Of a stretch of DNA of 64,000 nucleotides, positions 47,558 to 56,608 are shown one piece after another (within the stretch, counting starts at the first letter, position 1; each line of letters begins with the position of its first letter). Both the position numbers and the translations under genes were made by a program. Source of the DNA: Corynebacterium sp. p3-SID1241 (GTDB lineage: Bacteria; Actinomycetota; Actinomycetes; Mycobacteriales; Mycobacteriaceae); assembly GCA_025144025.1 (NCBI GenBank), contig JALXWS010000002.1, positions 124,001 through 188,000 of the forward strand. Direction: 5' to 3'. A model generated the notes under the pieces. That model made no database searches. It saw nothing but the letters and a program-made list of their open reading frames with translations, and was not told the origin of the DNA.

Positions 47558-48562
47558 ATGCTAAAGACGTTCCTTAAGCCGGGTTGGGTTCTACTGCTGC
47601 TTTTCGTCGTGGCATTTTCCTACCTTGCTTTTACCGTCCTCGCCCCGTGGCAGCTGGGCAAGGACGATGACATTGTGGAACGCAACGAGCTCATCACCCA
47701 CGCCTATGAGGCTGACCCCCAGCCGGTAGAAGACCTCGTGGATGACAATGGCGCTATCAAGAACGATGAGTGGTCCCGCGCCACCCTGCACGGCCACTAC
47801 CTGCCGCAGGATGAGGTGCTGCTGCGCCTGCGCCCGGCCGAGTCTGGACCGTCCTACCAATCCTTGGTGCCTTTCCGTACCGATTCCGGCTTGACCATCT
47901 TGGTCAACCGCGGCTGGGTGAAGGCCGGTGAGGGCAACGCCGTGCCGGATATTCCTGAAGCGCCTTCTGGCGAGACCACCTTGACCGGCATGATCCGCGC
48001 CGATGAAGCCCAGCACCAGACCGCCCCCATTAAGCAGGAGGGCTACCAGCAGGTCTACTCCATCCATACGGAACAGATTTCCTCGCTTATCGACGCCCCC
48101 TTGGCCCACGACTACATCCAACTCTCCGCCGATCAGCCCGGCGTGCTCAACCCCATGCCCATCCCGCAGCTCGATCGCGGCAACCACCTCTCCTACGGCT
48201 ACCAGTGGATTGCCTTTGGCATCATGGCCCCGCTGGGCTTGGGTTACTTCGTGTGGTCCGAAATCCGGGAGCGCCGCCGCCTGCGCGAGGAGGAAGAGGC
48301 ACTCGCTGCCCTCGACGCCGATGCCTCTGCCCCATCCGATCCCGCCACTGCTGAGACCCCTGCTGCGGACCACACCCCCGCAGAGCCCACGGCCGGCACC
48401 GACTCCGCCCCCAGCGAGCATGCAGCCGCGCACGACGATTCCTCGACCGTTCCCGCCGCATCCTCCTCGCACGCCGCCAGCCGACGCAATCGCTCCCGCT
48501 ACGGCGACTCGAAGCCGAATCACTACGCCAAGCTAAACAAGCGCCGCCGCGAGCGCTACTAA
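47558..48562 (+). CDS. SURF1-family protein
   Basis: A 334-residue SURF1-family protein linked to assembly of cytochrome c oxidase. A first membrane segment is at about 8-30 (GWVLLLLFVVAFSYLAFTV), a large outside domain contains TILVNRGWV, and a second segment is at about 210-235 (SYGYQWIAFGIMAPLGLGYFV). The last 75 residues form an Ala/Pro/Thr/Ser-rich tail ending in a basic RRNRSRYGDSK...KRRRERY stretch. It follows the PTP gene closely and may be co-transcribed. Confidence 0.88.
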   Translation: MLKTFLKPGWVLLLLFVVAFSYLAFTVLAPWQLGKDDDIVERNELITHAYEADPQPVEDLVDDNGAIKNDEWSRATLHGHYLPQDEVLLRLRPAESGPSYQSLVPFRTDSGLTILVNRGWVKAGEGNAVPDIPEAPSGETTLTGMIRADEAQHQTAPIKQEGYQQVYSIHTEQISSLIDAPLAHDYIQLSADQPGVLNPMPIPQLDRGNHLSYGYQWIAFGIMAPLGLGYFVWSEIRERRRLREEEEALAALDADASAPSDPATAETPAADHTPAEPTAGTDSAPSEHAAAHDDSSTVPAASSSHAASRRNRSRYGDSKPNHYAKLNKRRRERY

Positions 48563-48767
48563 GCCGGCATCGCGCAGCCTTGGCCTGCGGCTGACTGCTT
48601 GGGCGAAGGGCCTAGGTACTTGGTCGAAGCCTAAGAAGCAGCCACGCTTATGAGGCTTCTTCCCCAACTTCCATGCACAAACTTGGCCGAAAATTGCCCC
48701 ACAAGCGCCCTAAGCCTTAACCCCCTTGAGCCCCACGCGGGCTAGCCCCTACCCCCGCATGCGAAAA

Positions 48768-48803
48768 GGACCGCCTCCCAGAAATCCATCCGAGAGGCGG
48801 TCC
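48768..48803 (-). terminator. Terminator of tRNA-Val
   Basis: Read on the minus strand, GGACCGCCT and AGGCGGTCC form a 9-bp stem that is followed by TTTTCGC. It sits 7 bp beyond the tRNA 3' end. Confidence 0.75.
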
Positions 48804-48809
48804 GCCTTG

Positions 48810-48882
48810 TGCGGCCTGAGGGGATCGAACCCCCGACCTATTGGGTGTAAACCAATTGCTCTTCCAGCTGAGCTAAAGCCGC
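48810..48882 (-). tRNA. tRNA-Val (anticodon TAC)
   Basis: Seventy-three bases on the minus strand fold as a cloverleaf. GCGGCTT pairs with the 3' acceptor arm, the loop TTTACAC gives anticodon TAC, and GGTTCGATCC forms the T-arm. No CCA is encoded. It reads GUA-type valine codons. Confidence 0.95.
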
Positions 48883-48950
48883 ATGCGCTCTTGCGCTGTT
48901 AGAAACAGTAGCGCAGGTTACTAAAGCAACACAAATCGGCAGGTAATGCC

Positions 48951-49349
48951 CTACTTCTTGGTGTAGCCGCGCTGCACCAAGCAAGAGCCTTGCCACTCGC
49001 CTAGTCGCTCCGCCTTGGTCTGCACCAGACCGGCTAGCTGAGCGGACTCAGAGATGAGCCCGGGTTCTACGGTTCCCGGCTTGCCGGCACCTGGGGTAAG
49101 CAGCCAGACTGCGCCGTTATCGGCCAGTGGGCGGCTTGCGTCCACCAATCCATCCACTAGGTCACCGTCTTCTTCGCGCCACCAAAGAAGGACTACATCG
49201 CACAGCTCGTCGTTTTCCTCTTCCAAGAAATCATCGCCGAGCACGGCCTCGATCGATTCAGAGATTGCGGTATCGCAATCCTCGTCCCAACCAAGCTCCA
49301 GGGCGATTTGCCCTTCCTTGATTCCGAGCTTGACTGCAGCGTCAGCCAC
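48951..49349 (-). CDS. DUF3052-family protein
   Basis: A 132-residue acidic protein. AVKLGIKEGQIALELGWDED and CDVVLLWWREEDGDLVDGLV, plus ADNGAVWLLTPGAGKPGTVEP, are strong matches to the actinobacterial DUF3052 family, found upstream of aceE in this group. Function is unknown. The GTG at 49349 is chosen with AAGGA nine bases upstream, over the longer frame to 49388. It diverges from aceE with a 337-bp gap. Confidence 0.85.
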   Translation of the reverse strand: MADAAVKLGIKEGQIALELGWDEDCDTAISESIEAVLGDDFLEEENDELCDVVLLWWREEDGDLVDGLVDASRPLADNGAVWLLTPGAGKPGTVEPGLISESAQLAGLVQTKAERLGEWQGSCLVQRGYTKK

Positions 49350-49686
49350 TATGCATTTCCTTCCTAGTTCAGTGAATGTCGGATCCACGGATCACCCGCA
49401 CCAGGCGGGTAAAACGCGGCTTAATAGAAATATTTTAACGCCCACCGGCACCTTTTACCTGCCTAAGGCGCGCAATTCCCCCATTTTGCAGGCCCTACCG
49501 CGGCGATGCCCGGCTCCACAGAGTTAGCAAGTTACCCTATTTCGCCCCATCAGCCCCGGCAAAGATGCTGGTTATAGAAAGGTAACGTACCGCACGTCCC
49601 TTTTAGTCGGACTTCACAACCACTGTGGATCTGTGAGCGCGTATCCTAGTAGGCAAACTGTGCAGACCCTTATACAGGAGGTTTAA
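49350..49686. other. Divergent regulatory region upstream of aceE
   Basis: No gene is seen in these 337 bases. A TATCCT at 49642-49647 is a candidate aceE -10 box, giving a leader of about 33 bases. The rest is AT-rich in parts (AAATATTTTAA near 49429-49440) and may carry regulator sites that I cannot assign. Confidence 0.4.
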
Positions 49687-52434
49687 ATGGCCGAGAAGGA
49701 CGCCACCAAGGGCGACTCCAACTTCCCGCTCATCCGCGACGGCGTTGCATCGTATCTTCACGATAATGATCCAGAAGAGACCCGCGAGTGGATGGACTCC
49801 CTCGATGGTCTGCTGGATCACTCCGATCCGGAGCGCGCACGCTACCTGATGCTACGCCTGCTTGAGCGCGCTACTGCGAAGCGCGTTGAGCTGCCTTCGT
49901 TGACGTCCACGGACTTCGTCAACACCATTCCCACCACCATGGAGCCGGAGTTTCCTGGTGACGAGGAGCTTGAAAAGCGCTACCGCCGCTGGATTCGCTG
50001 GAACGCGGCGATTATGGTCCACCGCGCACAGCGCCCAGGAATCGGCGTCGGCGGCCACATCTCCACCTACGCGGGCGCTGCCCCGCTCTATGAGGTGGGT
50101 CTAAACCACTTCTTCAAGGGCAAGGACGATCCCTCGGGCGGCGACCAAGTCTTCTTCCAGGGCCATGCTTCCCCGGGCATGTACGCCCGCGCATACATGG
50201 AAGGCCGCCTGAGCGAAAAGGATCTGGATAGCTTCCGCCAAGAAGTCTCCCGTGGCGAGGGCGAAGGCCTGCCGTCCTACCCGCACCCGCGCCTGATGCC
50301 ATGGTTCTGGGAATTCCCCACCGTGTCCATGGGCTTGGGCCCGATTAACGCTATTTACCAGGCACGTTTTAATAAGTACCTGGAAACCCGCGGCATTAAG
50401 GACACCTCCAAGCAGCACGTTTGGGCCTTCTTGGGCGATGGCGAGATGGACGAGCCGGAATCCCGCGGCTTGCTGCAGATCGCTTCCCTCTACGAGCTGG
50501 ATAACCTCACCTTCGTGGTCAACTGCAACCTGCAGCGCCTGGACGGTCCGGTGCGCGGCAATACCCAGATCATCCAGGAGCTGGAGTCCTTCTTCCGCGG
50601 CGCCGGCTGGGAGGTCATCAAGGTTATTTGGGGCCGCGGCTGGGATCAGCTGTTGGAAAAGGACACCGAAGGTGCCCTCGTCAGCGTCATGAACACTACT
50701 TCCGACGGCGACTACCAGACCTTCAAGGCGAACGACGGCGCCTATGTGCGCGAGCACTTCTTCGGCCGCGATGAGCGCACGCTCAAGCTGGTAGAAGACA
50801 TGTCCGATGATGAGATTTGGGCGCTGCGCCGCGGCGGCCACGATTACCGCAAGGTATATGCCGCCTACACCCGCGCGCTGGAGCACAAGGGCACCGGCAA
50901 GCCAACCGTCATCTTGGCGCACACCATTAAGGGCTACGGCTTGGGCCACAACTTCGAGGGCCGCAACGCTACCCACCAGATGAAGAAGCTGACCCTGGAT
51001 GACCTGAAGCGCTTCCGCGATAAGCAGGAGATCCCCTTCTCCGATGAGGAGCTGGAAAAGGATCCGTACCTGCCGCCGTATTACCACCCAGGTAAGGACT
51101 CTCCGGAGATCAAGTACATGCTAGAGCGTCGCAAAGAGCTCGGCGGCTTCCTGCCGGAGCGCCGCGAGGAGTTCACTCCGCTTGAGGCACCAGAGCTGGA
51201 TAAGCTGCGCTCGGTGCGCAAGGGTTCCGGCAAGCAGGAGGTAGCCACCACCATGGCTCTGGTGCGCACCTTCAAGGAGCTCATGCGCAATAAGGAGCTG
51301 GGCAAGCGCGTCGTGCCGATCATTCCGGACGAGGCCCGCACCTTCGGCATGGACTCCTGGTTCCCCACCATGAAGATTTGGAACCCGCGCGGCCAGAACT
51401 ACGTGCCGGTTGACCATGATCTGATGCTTTCTTACCGCGAGGCAACCGACGGCCAGATCATGCACGAGGGCATTTCTGAGGCCGGCGCCGCTGCTTCCTT
51501 TACCGCCGCAGCCACCTCCTACGCCACCCAGGGCGAAGCCATGATTCCGCTGTACATCTTCTACTCGATGTTCGGCTTCCAACGCACCGGCGATGCTTTC
51601 TGGGCAGCTGGCGACCAAATGGGCCGCGGCTTCATCATCGGCGCTACCGCCGGCCGCACCACCTTGACCGGCGAGGGCCTGCAGCATATGGACGGCCACT
51701 CCCCTGTCTTGGCCGCTACCAACCCGGCTGTAGTTTCCTATGACCCAGCCTTTGGCTACGAGGTTGCTCACTTGGTCACCCGCGGCATTGAGCGCATGTA
51801 CGGCAAGGACAACGAGGCCATCATGTACTACCTCACCGTCTACAACGAGCCGGTGCACCAGCCGGCCGAGCCGGAGGACCTGGACGTGGAGGGCCTGCAC
51901 AAGGGCATCTACCACTACAACACCGCAGAGGGTGGCTCCATTGCTGCCAATATCCTGGCTTCCGGCGTGGGCGTGCACGAGGCGCTGCGCGCGCAGCAGC
52001 TGCTTGCCGAGAACTTCGATGTCAAGGCCTCCATCTTCTCCGTCACCTCCTGGAACGAGCTGGCCCGCGACGGTGCCCGCCGCAACAAGGAGGCCCTGCG
52101 CAAGGGCGAGGAGCCGACCGAGGCATTTGCTACCTCTCAGCTCAAGGGCTACGAGGGTCCGTTCGTTGGTGTCTCTGACTTCACCACCGAGCTGCAGGAG
52201 CAGATTCGCCCTTACGTCCCGGGAACCTATATCACCTTGGGTGCGGATGGCTTCGGCTTCTCCGATACTCGCGAGGGTGCACGTCGCTACTTCAACATCG
52301 ATGCCGAGTCCATCGTCGTCGCTGTACTCGATGGGCTTGCTCGTGAGGGCAAGATTGAGCGCTCCGTCGTTGAGAAGGCTGCCAAGGACCTTAAGCTGGA
52401 TGATCCGACCGCAACCACGCACATTGAGGACTAG
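49687..52434 (+). CDS. aceE: Pyruvate dehydrogenase E1 component (homodimeric)
   Basis: A 915-residue homodimeric E1 that decarboxylates pyruvate and loads the acetyl group on the lipoyl domains of AceF. The thiamine-diphosphate motif is [14 protein letters not shown] followed by VVNCN, near residues 255-280. Other family blocks are [19 protein letters not shown] and [13 protein letters not shown]. Length is close to the usual 890-930. CAGGAGG (49675-49681) lies six bases before the ATG. It is 38 kb away from aceF. A terminator follows the gene. Confidence 0.97.
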   Translation: MAEKDATKGDSNFPLIRDGVASYLHDNDPEETREWMDSLDGLLDHSDPERARYLMLRLLERATAKRVELPSLTSTDFVNTIPTTMEPEFPGDEELEKRYRRWIRWNAAIMVHRAQRPGIGVGGHISTYAGAAPLYEVGLNHFFKGKDDPSGGDQVFFQGHASPGMYARAYMEGRLSEKDLDSFRQEVSRGEGEGLPSYPHPRLMPWFWEFPTVSMGLGPINAIYQARFNKYLETRGIKDTSKQHVWAFLGDGEMDEPESRGLLQIASLYELDNLTFVVNCNLQRLDGPVRGNTQIIQELESFFRGAGWEVIKVIWGRGWDQLLEKDTEGALVSVMNTTSDGDYQTFKANDGAYVREHFFGRDERTLKLVEDMSDDEIWALRRGGHDYRKVYAAYTRALEHKGTGKPTVILAHTIKGYGLGHNFEGRNATHQMKKLTLDDLKRFRDKQEIPFSDEELEKDPYLPPYYHPGKDSPEIKYMLERRKELGGFLPERREEFTPLEAPELDKLRSVRKGSGKQEVATTMALVRTFKELMRNKELGKRVVPIIPDEARTFGMDSWFPTMKIWNPRGQNYVPVDHDLMLSYREATDGQIMHEGISEAGAAASFTAAATSYATQGEAMIPLYIFYSMFGFQRTGDAFWAAGDQMGRGFIIGATAGRTTLTGEGLQHMDGHSPVLAATNPAVVSYDPAFGYEVAHLVTRGIERMYGKDNEAIMYYLTVYNEPVHQPAEPEDLDVEGLHKGIYHYNTAEGGSIAANILASGVGVHEALRAQQLLAENFDVKASIFSVTSWNELARDGARRNKEALRKGEEPTEAFATSQLKGYEGPFVGVSDFTTELQEQIRPYVPGTYITLGADGFGFSDTREGARRYFNIDAESIVVAVLDGLAREGKIERSVVEKAAKDLKLDDPTATTHIED

Positions 52435-52476
52435 CTTATTCCTTCGCGCGGGCTAGACCCGTGCCCCGCGCTACTG

Positions 52477-52513
52477 AAAAGGCGCCGCTGGCCGTACCGC
52501 CGCGGCGCCTTTT
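52477..52513 (+). terminator. Terminator after aceE
   Basis: A 12-bp stem, AAAAGGCGCCGC (52477-52488) with GCGGCGCCTTTT (52502-52513). The four Ts lie at the 3' end of the hairpin, 43 bp after the aceE stop. Confidence 0.8.
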
Positions 52514-52561
52514 GCGTGACCTACGACGTCGCCTGCGAAAGGGGCATGAGCCCGGCCAACC

Positions 52562-53575
52562 TTACTGGCGGCCGACCGAGATGGCGTCGAGGACGCGGCC
52601 AAGCGCCTCGGAGATAGCTCCTGGCTCTTCCAGAATCACCATGTGCCCGGAACCTTTAACGGTATGCAGATCAGCGGCGGGCCAATGCTGGCACAACACT
52701 TCGGATTGCGAACGCGGGGTAACGATATCAGCGGTGCCCAACACTACTTCACCGTGGAGCTTCGCTAGCCTTTCAGCAGCGCCGTATTCGGCGTGCTCCA
52801 AAAGGTCGTCGAAGAAGCCGGAGTAGGAGGCCAAGGGGGTATCGAGAAGCATGGCAACGTGAAATTGCAACTTCTCCATCTGGGGAAAGCCCGCCAAGGT
52901 CGCCGCAAAAAGCGGGGCAATGAAGCGGGCAACCTCAAAGCGAGCGTTATCAACACGCCCGGGCAAGCGCAGACACAGGCGGTAGAGCGAGTGCAGGGAC
53001 TTGGATTGCAAAATCTGCGCTACGCCCTTGGCCGCAAAGCGGCGCATAGAAGTAGAAATCAGCAGCGCTCCCTTTATGCGCTCATAAATCTCGGCAGGTG
53101 CTCGGCGGATGAGGTTTAAGGCAACCATGCCGCCTAAAGAATGGCCCACGATGACCAGGCTGCCGCGGGGAGCGCGCTCGCGGATGACGGCGAGGACGTC
53201 GTCGGCAGCCGCATCGATGGTGCACTCCTCAGGGCCGACCGTGGTGGACTGGCCGTGGCCGCGAAGGTCTACTAGAAGCGCGCGGGCATTGCGATCGCGC
53301 AGGTAATTGGCCTGATCATAATAGGATTCCGCGGATAGGCAGTAGCCGTGGATAAAGACCACCGTCACCGAGGCGTCTTCGCGCCCGACTTCGTACCACG
53401 CAATATCGAGGCCATCGTGGTCCACCGTGCCGGAAGCGCTGATCTGGGTAAGGCCAGGCTCCGTAGAGGGGTCGTGCAATCCGCCATAGAGTTTTTCTAG
53501 TTCAGCGCGGTGCGTGGGGCGCAATCGTTTGAGCCAACTACGCGCGACAATGGAAGAACGTTTTCTCAATGCCAT
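52562..53575 (-). CDS. Alpha/beta hydrolase
   Basis: A 337-residue alpha/beta hydrolase with a basic N-terminus (MALRKRSSIVARSWLKRLR). The nucleophile elbow is LVIVGHSLGGMVALNL, near residue 163, the oxyanion-side HG is FIHGYCLSAESYY, and the late acid/His region includes VKGSGHMVILEEPG. Substrate is unknown; a lipid ester is plausible given the ACP gene next door. I chose the ATG at 53575 over the extended frame to 53626. It diverges from the ACP gene with 27 bp between. Confidence 0.85.
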   Translation of the reverse strand: MALRKRSSIVARSWLKRLRPTHRAELEKLYGGLHDPSTEPGLTQISASGTVDHDGLDIAWYEVGREDASVTVVFIHGYCLSAESYYDQANYLRDRNARALLVDLRGHGQSTTVGPEECTIDAAADDVLAVIRERAPRGSLVIVGHSLGGMVALNLIRRAPAEIYERIKGALLISTSMRRFAAKGVAQILQSKSLHSLYRLCLRLPGRVDNARFEVARFIAPLFAATLAGFPQMEKLQFHVAMLLDTPLASYSGFFDDLLEHAEYGAAERLAKLHGEVVLGTADIVTPRSQSEVLCQHWPAADLHTVKGSGHMVILEEPGAISEALGRVLDAISVGRQ

Positions 53576-53602
53576 AACGGGATCAATACTAGACTGGTGG
53601 TT

Positions 53603-53896
53603 ATGGCAAACGACCTCAGCGCCCAATTGCAGGCAAAGTTCAACGCGAGCGCGCCGGAAAAGGAGCCGGAGCGAGATACGCTCGGCCAGCTCATCGCGCT
53701 TATCAGCAAGGTCACCGGTACCGAGGAAGACCTGAGCCGGGATACGCGCCTGAAGGATATCGGCGTGGAGTCGCTGGATCTGGTGGAGCTAACCGTGCGC
53801 GCGGAAGAGACCTTCCAAGTGCGATTTTCTGAGGAAACGATGCTCAACTGCGAAACCATCGGCGATATTGCCGAGTATGTGGAGGATCACCAATGA
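53603..53896 (+). CDS. Acyl carrier protein
   Basis: A 97-residue acyl carrier protein. The 4'-phosphopantetheine serine is Ser57 in KDIGVESLDLVEL, with VRFSEE and YVEDHQ in the third helix and C-terminus. It is likely a free carrier. Corynebacteria build fatty acids on a large FAS I with an internal carrier, so the use of this one is not clear; it could also supply octanoyl groups to LipB. The HAD gene overlaps its end by 4 bp (ATGA). Confidence 0.9.
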   Translation: MANDLSAQLQAKFNASAPEKEPERDTLGQLIALISKVTGTEEDLSRDTRLKDIGVESLDLVELTVRAEETFQVRFSEETMLNCETIGDIAEYVEDHQ

Positions 53897-54678
53897 TTTC
53901 TTATCTATCCGATATGGACGGCGTTCTTATCAAAGAAGGCGAGATGATCCCTGGCGCGGATAAATTCATCCAAGCGCTCAAGGATAATGACATCGAGTAC
54001 ATGGTGCTGACTAATAACTCCATGTCTACCCCGCGGGATCTTTCTGCTCGCCTGCGCAACACTGGCCTGGATATTCCGGCAGAACGCATCTGGACCTCCG
54101 CCACTGCTACCGCGAATTTTCTTTCCAGCCAGGTAAGCTCCAGCAAGGCCTATGTGGTGGGCGAATCCGGACTGACCACCGCCATGCACGAAGCCGGCTG
54201 GATCCTCACTAACGATGACCCAGACTTCGTGGTGCTTGGTGAAACCCGTACTTATTCCTTTGAAGCCATCACCAACGCCATCAATCTCATCCGCGATGGC
54301 GCGCGTTTTATCGCGACCAACCCGGATGTTACCGGCCCGGCTCCTGAGGGGGTACTGCCGGCCACCGGTGCCGTGGCCGCGCTGATTACCGCCGCTACCA
54401 ACCGCGAGCCTTATTACGTGGGCAAGCCCAATCCAGTCATGATGCGCTCGGCGCTTAATCACATCGGCGCACACTCAGAGCACACCTTAATGATTGGTGA
54501 CCGCATGGATACGGACGTCAAGGCAGGCCTCGAGGCCGGCATGCGTACTGTTTTGGTGCGCTCCGGAATTTCGGATGATCGGGAAATTTCCCGCTACCCT
54601 TACCGCCCTTCTGCCGTGCTGAAATCCGTGGCGGAGCTACCGGAGAAGATCCTGGATCCGTTCGCAGAAGTTAACTAG
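53893..54678 (+). CDS. HAD-IIA family phosphatase (NagD-like)
   Basis: A 261-residue HAD-superfamily subclass IIA hydrolase. Motif I is SDMDGVLIKEG, motif II is VLTNNS, the K motif is GKPNPVMM and motif IV is MIGDRMDTDV. Such proteins dephosphorylate small phosphates such as sugar phosphates or nucleotides. Its start overlaps the ACP stop by 4 bp, so the two are translated together. Its target is unknown. Confidence 0.93.
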   Translation: MISYLSDMDGVLIKEGEMIPGADKFIQALKDNDIEYMVLTNNSMSTPRDLSARLRNTGLDIPAERIWTSATATANFLSSQVSSSKAYVVGESGLTTAMHEAGWILTNDDPDFVVLGETRTYSFEAITNAINLIRDGARFIATNPDVTGPAPEGVLPATGAVAALITAATNREPYYVGKPNPVMMRSALNHIGAHSEHTLMIGDRMDTDVKAGLEAGMRTVLVRSGISDDREISRYPYRPSAVLKSVAELPEKILDPFAEVN

Positions 54679-54702
54679 GCCGCGCGACTGACTTGCGGTA
54701 CC

Positions 54703-54744
54703 AAAAAGGAACTGGCCCAGCATTGAGCGGGCCAGCCCCTTTTT
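54703..54744. terminator. Terminator between the HAD gene and a converging hypothetical gene
   Basis: AAAAAGGAACTGGCCC (54703-54718) pairs with GGGCCAGCCCCTTTTT (54729-54744) with two A/C mismatches. A and T tracts on the two sides make it able to act in both directions. Confidence 0.7.
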
Positions 54745-54751
54745 GCGCTTT

Positions 54752-55162
54752 CTACGGCAAGCGCACGGCCGCAGTAAAGCCGTGGCGCTGTGCGAGGTAG
54801 CGCACGACGCAATCGAGCGCATCGAGCTCCTCGCGGGTTCCGGTAAGCACCTGGTGGCAACCAATACCGTTGCCGGAGCGGGCGCAGGCGCTGCCGCCTT
54901 GGGCGAGCGCTGCTACGGAAAGCCCATCCCGGAACCAGCGGGTGCACCACTGAGCGGTCAGTGGGTCATCGCCCGGAATGATAAATTCCGATTCGGTGCG
55001 AATGCACCGATCCATGGCGTGTTCAATCTTCGAGCGCAGCGAGCGCGGCATCCCGGAGATTTTGAGCACACCGGTGACCACAGTGACGCCACCATTGACG
55101 GTGGGCCACGCGGGGGTGGAGGCCGGCTGTTCAACCGGCGCAGGGTTAACGCACGTATTCAT
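54752..55162 (-). CDS. Hypothetical protein
   Basis: A 136-residue soluble protein with a central STPAWPTVNGGVTVVTGVLK and a C-terminal helix (DALDCVVRYLAQRHGF). Several cysteines occur (positions near 4, 67, 87, 107), with no clear zinc pattern. GAGGGAG precedes the ATG at 55162 by about eight bases; the frame runs on to 55288 but those codons lack an RBS. I do not recognise a family. It converges with the HAD gene. Confidence 0.55.
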   Translation of the reverse strand: MNTCVNPAPVEQPASTPAWPTVNGGVTVVTGVLKISGMPRSLRSKIEHAMDRCIRTESEFIIPGDDPLTAQWCTRWFRDGLSVAALAQGGSACARSGNGIGCHQVLTGTREELDALDCVVRYLAQRHGFTAAVRLP

Positions 55163-55620
55163 AGCCGATTCTCCCTCGACATAGACCACCACCGCGCCAA
55201 GCATGCCGGCCCGGCGCGATGCAAGACGAGCTTCGTCTTCCCCAACGAACTGCCTGATGCGTCTGCACACAATTTTCCTGTGCCACACCTTCCCCTACAA
55301 CCCTCAACTTTCACTTCAACCCCCGTTTACTAAACCTCAACCCCAGGTACAGGCTGGGACTAAAGTTGCAGGTGGAACCATTGTTATAAATGTGAAAGTT
55401 GGTGTTTTCTGTAAACCATTTAGACCCGCTCTGCCCCATTCAACAGATGTCCTGCTCATGCGCGTAAATTCCTATTAGCTTTAACCGCAACCGCCGCCTT
55501 CTGCAGTCACGCCGCGATTTGACGCGATAAGGCTCCACCGCACAAAACTCTCCGATTTTTCTCGCTCCCGCGGGGGAGTTTTCCACCTCGCCACTTCCCC
55601 CAATGGAAGGCTCGAGACAT
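55163..55620. other. Gene-free stretch between two minus-strand genes
   Basis: About 460 bases with a lower GC patch at 55290-55480. I see no open frame with a credible start and no folded RNA I can name. TTATAAATG-type AT-rich bases near 55384-55392 could hold a promoter for either direction. It may contain an unannotated small RNA or simply be spacer DNA. Confidence 0.35.
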
Positions 55621-55647
55621 GAGCTAGCGCACGGGAGGCGCTAGCTC
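55621..55647 (-). terminator. Hairpin after the beta-lactamase-fold gene
   Basis: GAGCTAGCGC (55621-55630) pairs perfectly with GCGCTAGCTC (55638-55647). No T-run follows it on the minus strand, so terminator function is only probable from its place, 17 bp after the stop. Confidence 0.5.
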
Positions 55648-55663
55648 CGCCGCATCCGGCAGA

Positions 55664-56458
55664 TCATAAGGAGTTCCAGATTGCGGTATTCGCATCGTGC
55701 CAGAGCGGCTTACACCATTCACCAAAGTCGCGGTTCGTAAGCGCCACCATGGCATAGTCGCCTGCCACCCAGAGGTAGGTGCCGGACATGCCGAAGTGAC
55801 CGGCGGCGTCCACAGGCAGGGCGCCCATCCAGTGGTCTTTGTTGCCATGGATTTCAAAGCCCAGGCCCCAAGTGCAATCCTTAAAGCTGCCATAACCCGG
55901 AACGATGCCGCGCAACCCGCCGAAGTGCACGCGGCGCATATCGGCCACGGTAGAGGGGTGCAGCAACTGCGGGTTCTGGACTTCCGCGGCAAAGGCCGCG
56001 AGATCCTCCACTGTGGAAACCAAACCATGGCCGGCCGAGCCTTCGAGCCGGGTGAACTCCATGCCCAGCGGAGCCAATATGCCTTCGCGCAGATACTCGG
56101 CAAAGTCCATGCCCGTTGCCTCAGCAACGATATCCGCGGCCCATTCATAGCCGGCCGAAGAATAAATGCGGCGCTCGCCCACCGGCTTTTGTGGCTCCCG
56201 CGAGTCGAAGGAGATACCGGAGGCGTGTGCTAAGAGGTGCTCCAGCGTCGAGCCTTCTGGGCCGGCAGGCTGCTGCAGCTCCACCGCACCTTCCTCCACG
56301 GCCATCATCACCGCATAAGCAGCCACCAGCTTGGTTATTGACGCCACCGGAAACTCGCGGGCGGTATCCCCTACCGTTTCTATGACCTCGCCGCGGTACA
56401 GCAGGGCTCCAGCCACCGTGTCCGCGGGCCACTGGCTAATTTGGCTAAATTCACTCAT
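55664..56458 (-). CDS. Beta-lactamase-fold serine hydrolase (class C-like)
   Basis: A 264-residue penicillin-binding-protein-like hydrolase. The nucleophile SxxK is seen as ASITKLVAAYAV near residue 40, the tyrosine block is RRIYSSAGYEW, and the H-x-G-like motif is HFGMSGTYLWV near 220. No signal peptide is seen at the N-terminus (MSEFSQISQWPADTVAG), so this is more likely a cytoplasmic esterase or peptidase-like member than a secreted drug-resistance enzyme. An alternative GTG lies two codons upstream. It diverges from phoD. Confidence 0.85.
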   Translation of the reverse strand: MSEFSQISQWPADTVAGALLYRGEVIETVGDTAREFPVASITKLVAAYAVMMAVEEGAVELQQPAGPEGSTLEHLLAHASGISFDSREPQKPVGERRIYSSAGYEWAADIVAEATGMDFAEYLREGILAPLGMEFTRLEGSAGHGLVSTVEDLAAFAAEVQNPQLLHPSTVADMRRVHFGGLRGIVPGYGSFKDCTWGLGFEIHGNKDHWMGALPVDAAGHFGMSGTYLWVAGDYAMVALTNRDFGEWCKPLWHDANTAIWNSL

Positions 56459-56608
56459 GCCCACCAGCCTACTGAGGCAGGCCCGTCATTGGGCCGCAGT
56501 ATAAAGGCGTGGGTACGGAAGTAAACCGCCAGTTAAGACAAAAAGAACTCTTTATGGAATTGGATGGAAACAGTTGCGTCCGCATTAAACATGACAAAGC
56601 TTTAAGGC

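Noticed and set aside
48810..48882. tRNA-Val as an integration site
   Set aside because: No repeat of the tRNA 3' end, integrase or foreign genes lie around it.
55203..55478. 91-codon plus-strand frame in the 55.3 kb gap
   Set aside because: No RBS, unlikely residue content (Pro/Thr/His mix), and overlaps the upstream part of a minus-strand gene.
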